A DNA stretch of 15,227 bases from an uncultured beta proteobacterium (GTDB lineage: Bacteria; Pseudomonadota; Gammaproteobacteria; Burkholderiales; Rhodocyclaceae), in assembly GCA_903933395.1 (NCBI GenBank), contig CAIZKA010000462.1, positions 1-15,227 on the forward strand, read 5' to 3'. The position numbers and the translations under genes were made by a program. The notes under the pieces were generated by a model. It made no database searches, was not told the DNA's origin, and saw only the letters and a program-made list of their open reading frames with translations. Positions 1-5,502 of the stretch are shown piece after piece; the stretch's first letter is position 1, and every line of letters starts with the position of its first letter.

Positions 1-2
1 AC

Positions 3-74
3 TCGGACTGGGCCACCAACTGCCCCGAGTACAAGGTGACCGCGGTGCAGGTATCGAGGCTCGCCGGCACATGA
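3..74 (+). CDS. fdsA: 3' end of formate dehydrogenase alpha subunit (partial)
   Basis: Only the last 23 codons lie in the window. Frame 3 reads SDWATNCPEYKVTAVQVSRL then AGT and a TGA stop. The NCPEYKVTAVQV block resembles the C-terminus of the molybdopterin/bis-MGD catalytic subunit of formate dehydrogenases, where the closing barrel domain ends in a PE(F/Y)K-x2-AV-type segment; this is recognition from memory, not an alignment. Its stop overlaps the ATG of the next gene (ATGA at 71-74), the usual translational coupling in fdsGBACD operons. The two downstream genes (FdhD-type chaperone, delta subunit) support the alpha subunit of a soluble NAD+-dependent formate dehydrogenase that oxidises formate to CO2. 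The molybdenum/selenocysteine site and Fe-S domains are outside the window, so the subtype is inferred from context. Confidence 0.6.
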   Translation, partial: SDWATNCPEYKVTAVQVSRLAGT

Positions 75-868
75 AGCCGGTCGCCAGGCGCACCGTATGG
101 CGCGATGGAACAAGCCGGCCCGACAACCTGGCCGAGGAGACGCCGGTCGCCTTCGAGTACAACGGCATCAGCCATGCGGTGATGCTGGCAACACCCGCAG
201 ACTTCGAGGACCTGGCCTTCGGCTTCAGCCTCTCGGAGGGCATCGTGGCGCGCCGGAAGGACATCTTTGACGTCGTCGTCGTCGAATCGGAGGCCGGCAT
301 CACCCTGAAAATCGAGATTGCCAGCGAAGACTTCATCCGCCTCAAGGCACAGCGCCGCAGCATGGCCGGGCGCACCGGCTGCGGCTTGTGCGGTGCCGAG
401 AGTCTGGGTCAGGTGGTGCGCAAGCTGCCGCCCTTGCGGCCGGCGGAGCCGTTTCCGCTGGCCGCCTTGTACGCCGGCATGCGCCGGCTGCCTGAGCTGC
501 AGACTTTTCAGCAGGCGACCGGCGCCACCCATGCCGCCTGCCGCGTCGACCGCGACGGCGCGATCAGCCATGTGCGGGAAGACGTCGGCCGCCACAACGC
601 GCTGGACAAGACCCTCGGCGCGCTGGCCCGCGCCGGCATCGCCGCCGGCGACAGCGCCCTCATCATTACCAGTCGCGCCAGCTTCGAAATGGTGCAGAAG
701 GCCGCGACCCTGGGCGTCGGTACCCTCGCCGCCGTGTCAGCCCCCACGGCCCGCGCCGTGCGGCTGGCCGAAAACCTGAATGTCACCTTGATCGGATTTC
801 TGCGCCAGGAGGCCTGCGTGATCTACACCGGAAGCAATACCCTGTCCATGTCGGAGGTCAGCGCATGA
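71..868 (+). CDS. fdhD: Formate dehydrogenase accessory sulfurtransferase FdhD/FdsC
   Basis: This 265-residue protein has the usual length and layout of FdhD, which passes sulfur from a cysteine desulfurase to the molybdenum cofactor and is needed for formate dehydrogenase activity. Visible hallmarks are the redox pair Cys104-x2-Cys107 inside GRTGCGLCG (residues 100-108), matching the essential CxxC loop of the family, the EDVGRHNALDK block at 170-180 and the C-terminal SRASFEMVQKA (201-211) and SAPTARAVRLAE (223-234) blocks. It is cytoplasmic, with no signal peptide or membrane segment. The ATG overlaps the stop of the alpha subunit by 4 bp and its own stop overlaps the next start by 4 bp, so it is probably translated by coupling. 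In Cupriavidus-type fds operons this gene is called fdsC. Identity is near certain; the fdsC name rests on context. Confidence 0.95.
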   Translation: MKPVARRTVWRDGTSRPDNLAEETPVAFEYNGISHAVMLATPADFEDLAFGFSLSEGIVARRKDIFDVVVVESEAGITLKIEIASEDFIRLKAQRRSMAGRTGCGLCGAESLGQVVRKLPPLRPAEPFPLAALYAGMRRLPELQTFQQATGATHAACRVDRDGAISHVREDVGRHNALDKTLGALARAGIAAGDSALIITSRASFEMVQKAATLGVGTLAAVSAPTARAVRLAENLNVTLIGFLRQEACVIYTGSNTLSMSEVSA

Positions 869-1299
869 GCCCCGATACCCTGATCAAGATGGCCAACCAG
901 ATCGGCGCCTTTTTCGAGGCCATGCCGGATCGCGAACAGGCGATCAAGGACATCGCCAGCCATCTGCGGGGCACCTGGGATCCGCGCATGCGCAAGCAGC
1001 TCGTGGCCATGCTCGGCGGCGCGGATGAAGCAAAACTCAAACCGGCGGTACGCGGCGCGGTAATCGCGCTCCGTCAAGCCGACGCGGGCTGAAGCGACGT
1101 CCTGCAGCCCTCGAACATCACGGAACGGGGGGTTCTCCTGCCGCGCAGCAGGCTCGGCGTCGGCACCGCTGAAGTATTTGCGCAAGGGACACACCTGGCC
1201 GCTGGCGCAGCCATGCCTGTTCCGGCACTCGGTCAGGCTCTGGTCCAGCGTCACCATTTCCCCGCAAACCGCGCAGTGCTCCATGGGTGAATCGAACAT
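823..1299 (-). CDS. Small Cys-rich probable metal-binding protein, convergent with fdsD
   Basis: The N-terminal 45 residues look real. After MFDSPMEH come Cys9-x2-Cys12, then Cys25, His29, Cys31 and Cys37 in an (E)CRNRHGC....CPL setting typical of a small zinc ribbon or Fe site, followed by RKYFSG. A good ribosome site supports the start: GGAG sits 8 nt upstream of the ATG at 1299. Similar short proteins beginning MFDSPFE..CPVC seem familiar from betaproteobacteria, but I cannot verify this. Beyond about residue 80 the frame has no stop and runs antisense through all of fdsD into fdhD, so the C-terminal half may be only a shadow of those genes, or the native stop may be lost. The gene converges on the formate dehydrogenase operon; function unknown. 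The start is better supported than the end. Confidence 0.45.
   Translation of the reverse strand: MFDSPMEHCAVCGEMVTLDQSLTECRNRHGCASGQVCPLRKYFSGADAEPAARQENPPFRDVRGLQDVASARVGLTERDYRAAYRRFEFCFIRAAEHGHELLAHARIPGAPQMAGDVLDRLFAIRHGLEKGADLVGHLDQGIGAHALTSDMDRVLLPV
865..1092 (+). CDS. fdsD: NAD-dependent formate dehydrogenase delta subunit FdsD
   Basis: A 75-residue protein beginning with an LIKMANQIGAFFEAMPD segment (residues 6-22), continuing through a basic HLRGTWDPRMRKQ stretch (residues 33-45) and ending in a short Ala/Gly tail. This matches the small delta subunit of soluble fds-type formate dehydrogenases, a non-redox subunit thought to help assembly or stability. The ATG lies in an ATGA overlap with the FdhD-type gene, so alpha-fdsC-fdsD forms a tight 3' operon end as in fdsGBACD. 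No membrane segment or cofactor motif is seen, as expected. No convincing intrinsic terminator follows the stop, because the downstream sequence is occupied by an opposing gene. Confidence 0.9.
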   Translation: MSPDTLIKMANQIGAFFEAMPDREQAIKDIASHLRGTWDPRMRKQLVAMLGGADEAKLKPAVRGAVIALRQADAG

Positions 1300-1379
1300 G
1301 GTCTATTCTCCACTCCCTGCCGGAACAAGGATAGGGAAGCCAGGGGCATAAAGTAAGCTGCTCAGGGTGGCGCTCCGGC

Positions 1380-1388
1380 TGCTAGAAT
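1380..1388 (+). promoter_or_regulatory. Extended -10 promoter element, possible leaderless start
   Basis: TGC followed by TAGAAT is an extended -10 element ending 7 nt before the ATG of the hemerythrin gene (1396), which would place transcription initiation at or next to the start codon. No good -35 box is visible at 16-18 bp spacing and no Shine-Dalgarno precedes the ATG, which agrees with an extended -10 promoter making a leaderless mRNA. A hexamer this short can occur by chance. Confidence 0.35.
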
Positions 1389-1395
1389 CCGGACC

Positions 1396-1791
1396 ATGAT
1401 CGAATGGACTCCTGCGCTCAGCACCGGCGTGCCGGTGCTCGACGAACAGCACAAGGCGATTTTTCAGTGGCTGGCCGAACTGGAAAGCGCCACCGTCGAC
1501 CAGCGCACGCTTTTCGGCGTGTATGTCATTACCCGCCTGAAGCATTACATGCGCGAGCACTTCGCCGCCGAGGAAGCCATGATGAAGGCAGCCGGCTATC
1601 CCAACCTCGCCGAACATCTGGCGCAGCATGCCGAGTTTCGCTCCAGGCTGGAGGAAATCCAGCTCAAGTCGATCGGAGAGGACATCTCGACCGATACCGT
1701 GCGCTTCCTCAACCACTGGCTCACCAATCACATCGCCAAAACCGACATGGCTTACGTGCCCTACCTGAAGAAGCAGCAGGCTAAGACATAG
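1396..1791 (+). CDS. Bacteriohemerythrin (single-domain O2-binding diiron protein)
   Basis: This 131-residue protein consists of one hemerythrin fold. All expected diiron ligands can be assigned with the family spacing: His19 (LDEQHKAIF), His55 and Glu59 (EHFAAEE), His74 and His78 (EHLAQH), His112 and Asp117 (NHIAKTD). It is soluble, without signal peptide or added signalling domain, so it is likely an oxygen carrier, sensor or scavenger rather than a chemotaxis receptor. In microaerophiles such proteins deliver O2 to oxidases or protect O2-labile enzymes, and a large Fe-S/thiamine oxidoreductase operon lies nearby, though not in the same transcript. It stands alone: the divergent small gene starts 96 bp away and the next gene begins 50 bp downstream with its own promoter-like sequence. 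Confidence 0.93.
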   Translation: MIEWTPALSTGVPVLDEQHKAIFQWLAELESATVDQRTLFGVYVITRLKHYMREHFAAEEAMMKAAGYPNLAEHLAQHAEFRSRLEEIQLKSIGEDISTDTVRFLNHWLTNHIAKTDMAYVPYLKKQQAKT

Positions 1792-1806
1792 CACGAACGA
1801 CCTGCG

Positions 1807-1835
1807 TTGCTTCCCGCCCGCCGGCGAGGTACGAT
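1807..1835 (+). promoter_or_regulatory. Sigma70-like promoter, possible leaderless start
   Basis: TTGCTT (1807-1812) and TACGAT (1830-1835) are separated by 17 bp, the ideal spacing, and the -10-like box ends 6 nt before the ATG at 1842. A transcript from this promoter would begin at or next to the ATG. The only Shine-Dalgarno candidate is a GAGGT about 12 nt upstream, which such a transcript would lack. Confidence 0.4.
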
Positions 1836-1841
1836 GGCCCG

Positions 1842-2273
1842 ATGAAATACCCGGTCTCGATTGGCATACTCGCGATACTCTGCGCAGCGGCAACGGCTTT
1901 CGGCCAGACCGCTGCCGCACCCTCCGCCGACGTCGGCTTTCACTGCTGGGTCGGCAACGACGGCGCGCCCTTGTTCACGCGCCGCATCCGCTGCATCGCC
2001 GATCGCGAACTCCGTCTCGAGGAAATGCCGGACATGGAGTCGCCCGGCATCATCGACATCCTTCACCGCGAACTGCACTTCGGCTCCGGAGTTTCGACGG
2101 AGAAAATGTTCAAGGCGAACATCGAGCGGGTCCGAGAGTCCGGCGAAGTATGGAATATCCGTATTTTTACCGATCCCTACGACTCGTCCTGGGAGGAGCA
2201 GCGTCCCCAGAAACTGGTCAACGCCGTCCTTTGTCCGCGCGACCTGACCTGCGCCGTGACGTTCACACGCTAA
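1842..2273 (+). CDS. Exported protein of unknown function with four cysteines
   Basis: A 143-residue protein with a Sec-type signal peptide: Met-Lys-Tyr start, hydrophobic core (residues 6-20, IGILAILCAAATAF-like) and a likely cleavage after about residue 21-25. The mature part has exactly four cysteines (C35, C51, C131, C137), two near each end, which fits two disulfides in a periplasmic protein. A Trp at 36 and the acidic RLEEMPDMESPG segment are other marks. I do not recognise the family and see no catalytic motif or lipobox. It lies 50 bp after the hemerythrin gene and converges with the reductase gene at 2309. Confidence 0.75.
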   Translation: MKYPVSIGILAILCAAATAFGQTAAAPSADVGFHCWVGNDGAPLFTRRIRCIADRELRLEEMPDMESPGIIDILHRELHFGSGVSTEKMFKANIERVRESGEVWNIRIFTDPYDSSWEEQRPQKLVNAVLCPRDLTCAVTFTR

Positions 2274-2286
2274 GGTGCCGCGACCG

Positions 2287-2310
2287 GGGGCTGCGGTTAA
2301 GCCCCGATTT
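2287..2310 (+). terminator. Weak hairpin between convergent genes
   Basis: GGGGCT (2287-2292) and AGCCCC (2300-2305) form a 6-bp GC-rich stem with a 7-nt loop. It sits in the 35-bp gap between the stops of the exported protein gene (plus) and the ferredoxin-NADP reductase gene (minus), and is followed on the plus strand by GATTT. It may act as a weak terminator, but the T tract is too short for confidence. Confidence 0.35.
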
Positions 2311-3166
2311 AGTAGAGCACCTCGCTCCAGCGGCCGCTAGCCTTGAGCGCATTCTCGACGCGCAGCCAGTTGCCGCCTGAACCGGCCAGCGTGATCATCG
2401 CCTGGTCGATCACCGGCAACAGTTTCGTCGTGCCGGCGACGAAGACCCGGGTGTTCGATCGCTGCAGCATGTTCCAGACCTCGGCCGCATTCTGCTCCAC
2501 GATTTCACCCAGTGCGACCGGTGCATCCAGCGCCGGGCGCGGGCTGACCGCCTGGAAGGCCTTGAACGTCGGCTGGTCGAAGTAATTGGCCAGATCGCTG
2601 TTTTCGTCGTTCATGTAAAGCATCTCCAGCGGACTTCTGGCGCCGTAAAAGAGCCTGACCCTGCCCTGCCAGCCGCCGACCTTTTCGTAGATCTGGCGGA
2701 TCAGGGTACGGAAGGGCGCGATGCCGGTGCCCATGCCCAGCATCAGGATGTCGGCGGTCTTGTCCTCGGGGATGACGAAAGGGTAGCCGACCGGACCGGC
2801 GAACTCCAGCCGGTCTTCCGGGCGCAGGTCGCACAGGTAGTTGGAGGCGATGCCCCGGTATTCCTCGCCGTTGAATTCGTCGATGTAGCTGCAGCGACGC
2901 ACGCAGATGGCGAACTCCGTGGCATTGCCGCGCCGTTCCAGGTCCATGATCGAGTACAGGCGCGCATGGCTGCGATTGCCGAACTGTCCCGGCGCCATGA
3001 CGCGGATCAGATTGCCCGGTTGCGGATCGAAGGACAGGTCGCCGGTGTGGAGCACCAGGTGCCGCACCTCCTCGCGCGAGCCTGGCGGCGTGATGCGGCG
3101 GGACTCCATGAGCGTTGCCGAATAGGTCCGTGCAGGAGGTGCGGCGGGGGGCGTTTGTGGCTGCAT
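2309..3166 (-). CDS. fpr: Ferredoxin-NADP+ reductase, plant-type FAD flavoprotein
   Basis: This 285-residue protein has the two-domain layout of plant-type ferredoxin-NADP+ reductases. The FAD domain carries ARLYSIMD (residues 68-75, the RxYS flavin motif) and GIASNYLCDL (105-114). The NADP domain carries MLGMGTGIAPFR (142-153), LFYGARS (172-178) and VFVAGTTKLL (241-250). It ends in ...SEVLY with an aromatic Tyr, as in this class. It should exchange electrons between ferredoxin and NADP(H) in the cytoplasm; a reductase of a BoxA-like oxygenase is a less likely alternative. The ATG at 3166 is chosen because GAGGAG lies about 8-9 nt upstream; the frame is open further upstream but would overlap the preceding membrane-protein gene. 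Being last in an operon of ferredoxin-dependent enzymes supports a ferredoxin partner. The symbol is used loosely. Confidence 0.85.
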   Translation of the reverse strand: MQPQTPPAAPPARTYSATLMESRRITPPGSREEVRHLVLHTGDLSFDPQPGNLIRVMAPGQFGNRSHARLYSIMDLERRGNATEFAICVRRCSYIDEFNGEEYRGIASNYLCDLRPEDRLEFAGPVGYPFVIPEDKTADILMLGMGTGIAPFRTLIRQIYEKVGGWQGRVRLFYGARSPLEMLYMNDENSDLANYFDQPTFKAFQAVSPRPALDAPVALGEIVEQNAAEVWNMLQRSNTRVFVAGTTKLLPVIDQAMITLAGSGGNWLRVENALKASGRWSEVLY

Positions 3167-3186
3167 GAGATGGACTCCTCGAAAAT

Positions 3187-3471
3187 TCAGTGATGCTTCA
3201 TGGCGGATATGGCGGGCTCGGCGCTGCAGGCCGTGTCGCAGCCGCTGCCGGCGGAACAGCAGCCGCACTTTCCCGGATCGCGGAAGGGGCCGAGTTGCGG
3301 ATTCCTCGCTGCGAAACCGCGGTAGATGCGGTCGATCAGGATGCCGGCCAGCGCGAGGCTGAAGATGATCGCAACAGTGACCAAGTAAATGACCATTGCT
3401 AGGTAGACTTGGCGAAGGGCCGCCCCGAGCCAAGGCGGCTCGCGCCGGAGGCGCAATTGTCGAGGTGCCAT
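3187..3471 (-). CDS. Small Cys-rich membrane protein of unknown function
   Basis: A 94-residue protein with one clear transmembrane helix (residues 22-45, VYLAMVIYLVTV... to ILID) and a cysteine cluster in the tail (C69, C71, C72, C78, C82 in GKCGCCSAGSGCDTAC). The stop is 20 bp before the start of the reductase gene, so the two are likely cotranscribed. The layout recalls small FeoB-associated Cys-rich membrane proteins, but no family assignment is possible. Its place between the Rnf genes and a ferredoxin reductase suggests a role in cluster assembly or docking (inference). The start is uncertain: ATG at 3471 gives this length, ATG at 3396 would begin at MVIYL inside the helix, and neither has a good ribosome site. 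Confidence 0.6.
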   Translation of the reverse strand: MAPRQLRLRREPPWLGAALRQVYLAMVIYLVTVAIIFSLALAGILIDRIYRGFAARNPQLGPFRDPGKCGCCSAGSGCDTACSAEPAISAMKHH

Positions 3472-3518
3472 GACCGAAGCGCCCCGTCACATTCCGAGCG
3501 GAGCGAGGCCTGCAAGCT

Positions 3519-3536
3519 CCCCTCCGCGAGGAGGGG
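3519..3536. repeat. Perfect palindrome in the rnfA-downstream spacer, REP-like
   Basis: CCCCTCC (3519-3525) and GGAGGGG (3530-3536) form a perfect 7-bp stem with a GCGA loop, followed by a G-rich run (CTGGGGGAGG). It lies in the 87-bp spacer between the rnfA stop (3559) and the small membrane gene. The GC-rich palindrome next to purine/pyrimidine runs resembles dispersed REP-type intergenic repeats of beta- and gammaproteobacteria. It could also attenuate readthrough or stabilise the upstream mRNA, but has no T tract on either strand. Confidence 0.5.
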
Positions 3537-3558
3537 CTGGGGGAGGCGGGTCATCACT

Positions 3559-4137
3559 TCATCCCCCCAGCCCGGCAAAGCCCATGAAGGACAGTGAGAG
3601 GATGCCGGCCAGCATCAGCGACAGCGCCGTGCCCTGCGCCAGGTCGGGCACGTTGGACAGCGTCAGGCGCTCTCGCACGCTGGCCATCAGCACCAGCGCC
3701 AGGGTGAAGCCGGCGCCGCCGCCAATGCTGAAGGTGACGGACTGCAGCAGGTCGTATTCACGCGAAGTCTGGAACAGCGCCACGCCCAGCACGGCACAGT
3801 TGGTCGTGATCAGGGGCAGGTAGATGCCCAGCGCGCGGAACAGCGTCGGGCTGTACTTCTTCAGCACCATCTCCACCAGTTGCACCGAGGAGGCGATGAT
3901 CACGATGTAGGAGATCAGGCGCAGGAATTCGAGGTGAAAGGCCGACAGCAGAAGGTTGAGGCCATAGGCGCAAAGCGAGGCCACCAGCATCACGAAGGTG
4001 GTCGCCACGCCCATCGGAAAGGCCGTGTCGAGCTTGCCCGAGACGCCGAGGAAGGGACATAGGCCGAGGAACATCGCCAGCACGAAATTGTTGGCGAGCA
4101 GCGCATTGACGAAGATCTGGAAGGCGGTCTCATGCAT
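3559..4137 (-). CDS. rnfA: Rnf ion-translocating complex subunit RnfA
   Basis: This 192-residue integral membrane protein has about six helices. It carries the RnfA signatures NNFVLAMFLGLCPFLGVS (residues 16-33, with Cys27) and ITTNCAVLGVALF (110-122, with Cys114); these cysteines, with their counterparts in RnfE, hold the membrane-embedded [2Fe-2S] centre that passes electrons across the bilayer. SPTLFRALGIYLPLI and the C-terminal LSFMGFAG segment are also typical. The ATG at 4137 is preferred: it gives the family's usual length and overlaps the rnfE stop by 8 bp. An in-frame TTG at 4149 would add four residues. This is the last Rnf gene; an 87-bp spacer follows. Confidence 0.95.
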   Translation of the reverse strand: MHETAFQIFVNALLANNFVLAMFLGLCPFLGVSGKLDTAFPMGVATTFVMLVASLCAYGLNLLLSAFHLEFLRLISYIVIIASSVQLVEMVLKKYSPTLFRALGIYLPLITTNCAVLGVALFQTSREYDLLQSVTFSIGGGAGFTLALVLMASVRERLTLSNVPDLAQGTALSLMLAGILSLSFMGFAGLGG

Positions 4138-4768
4138 GGTCGGACCCAACCGTCAGCGCGCGCTGCTTGCGCCGCGCCATCCAGGAGAACAGCAGCAGCC
4201 AGCCGCCGAGCACGAAGAAGCCGCCGGGCGGCAGGACCATGATCACCCAGGGCTGGAAGCCGGCGCCGAACAGCGTGATGCCGAACAGCGTGCCGGCGCC
4301 GAGGATCTCGCGCACCACGCCCAGCGCCAAGAGGCCGATGGTGAAGCCGACACCCATGCCAGCGGCGTTGATCATCGCCGGCATGGGCGGGTTTTTCGCC
4401 GCATGGGCCTCGGCGCGGCCGAGGATGATGCAATTCACCACGATGAGCTGGATGAAGGCGCCCAGCGCGTCGTAGAGAGCCAGGCTGATGGCCTGGATCG
4501 CATAGTCGACCGCGGTGACAAAGGTGGCGATGATCACAATGTACACGGCGATGCGCACTTCCTTCGGCGTCACCTTGCGCATCATCGACACCAACCCGCA
4601 GGACGCGATCAGCACGAGCAATGTAGCCAGGCCCATCGATATGGCATTGACCGCCGACACCGTCACGGCCAGCGTCGGGCACATGCCGAGGATCATGACG
4701 AAGGTCGGGTTCTGTTTCCAGACGCCCTCCATGAACTCGTCCCAGGTTTGCGGCGCAGCGGCACTCAT
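4130..4768 (-). CDS. rnfE: Rnf complex subunit RnfE
   Basis: This 212-residue membrane protein, homologous in fold to RnfA and inserted in inverted topology, carries ILGMCPTLAVT (residues 26-36, Cys30) and IVVNCIILGRAEA (109-121, Cys113), the two cysteines expected for the shared [2Fe-2S] centre, then GVVREILGAGTLFG and LPPGGFFVLGGW. It is RnfE rather than RnfA because of GRAEA and the PPG motif. AGGAG lies about 7 nt before the ATG, which shares an ATGA overlap with the rnfG stop. Confidence 0.95.
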   Translation of the reverse strand: MSAAAPQTWDEFMEGVWKQNPTFVMILGMCPTLAVTVSAVNAISMGLATLLVLIASCGLVSMMRKVTPKEVRIAVYIVIIATFVTAVDYAIQAISLALYDALGAFIQLIVVNCIILGRAEAHAAKNPPMPAMINAAGMGVGFTIGLLALGVVREILGAGTLFGITLFGAGFQPWVIMVLPPGGFFVLGGWLLLFSWMARRKQRALTVGSDHA

Positions 4769-5502
4769 GACTTGCTCCTCAGCTTGTCCAGATTCGGCAC
4801 CAGGCGCGGCATCAGCGCCTGCGCCGAATCGTTGATGGCCTTGCCCACGGCGCGCGAGGTGATCGTTGCGCCGGCGATGGCGTCGATCTGCCAGGCGCCG
4901 GTCTTGCTGCCATGCTTGACGGCCTTGACCTCGTTGGCCAGCGCCGAGAGGTCGGCCTTGAGCTTGAGGTCAAGCGCCGTGAAATTGGCAAGGAAGTCCT
5001 TGTCAGTGATGATCTTGTCGCCGATTCCGGGGGTCTCGCGCATCGACACCACGCCGATGCCGACCACGCACTGGCATTCGGGCGCGTAGCCGAACATGAT
5101 GCGCACCGTGTCGGCATAGCCCTTGGCGCCGCCCTCGGCGGCTATGCCGGCGAGCTTGCCGGCGTCATCATAGGCGGCGAAGAACTTGACCGCACCGGGC
5201 GGAATCGCCGTGTCGCCGGCGCCGACTTTCGTAATGCCGCCACCCGGCTGGGCGATGAACTCGGCGATCGACTTGGCCGTCGGGATCACCTTGAACACAG
5301 CCCGCTCGGTGGCGATGCGCTTATTGGCGGCGACCGCGTCGTAGGTGCCCTGGTAGGCACCTACGATGATCAGGCCGCAGATCGCCGAGACGAGGCCGAG
5401 GGTACGGATCATCGCGGCGGTCGGCGATTCGGGCACGGCGGCGTCCGGCGCCGCAACGGCGATCGGTATCACCTTCTTGTCGCTGGAGGGCTGGTCTCTC
5501 AT
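4765..5502 (-). CDS. rnfG: Rnf complex flavoprotein subunit RnfG
   Basis: This 245-residue protein has a Pro/Ala-rich N-terminal tail, one transmembrane helix (about 32-50) and a periplasmic FMN-binding domain. The covalent FMN attachment motif is at 207-216 (D-A-I-A-G-A-T-I-T-S), with Thr213 the expected acceptor used by the ApbE flavin transferase. The residue before GAT is Ala210 where Ser or Thr is usual. Another conserved block is VSMRETPGIGDKI (152-164). A Cys pair C143-x-C145 (PECQC) sits in the periplasmic domain. The start overlaps the rnfD stop (ATGA at 5502-5499), and the stop overlaps rnfE. The N-terminal tail is longer than in E. coli-type RnfG (RsxG). Confidence 0.93.
   Translation of the reverse strand: MRDQPSSDKKVIPIAVAAPDAAVPESPTAAMIRTLGLVSAICGLIIVGAYQGTYDAVAANKRIATERAVFKVIPTAKSIAEFIAQPGGGITKVGAGDTAIPPGAVKFFAAYDDAGKLAGIAAEGGAKGYADTVRIMFGYAPECQCVVGIGVVSMRETPGIGDKIITDKDFLANFTALDLKLKADLSALANEVKAVKHGSKTGAWQIDAIAGATITSRAVGKAINDSAQALMPRLVPNLDKLRSKS

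Noticed and set aside
1303..1920. A 205-codon minus-strand frame opposite the hemerythrin gene
   Set aside because: It is antisense to a gene with all diiron ligands in place and has no motif of its own.
3167..3490. N-terminal extension of the ferredoxin-NADP reductase frame
   Set aside because: The open frame continues 108 codons upstream but overlaps the small membrane protein gene in another frame. The translation is Arg/Pro/His-rich, and a good ribosome site marks the ATG at 3166.
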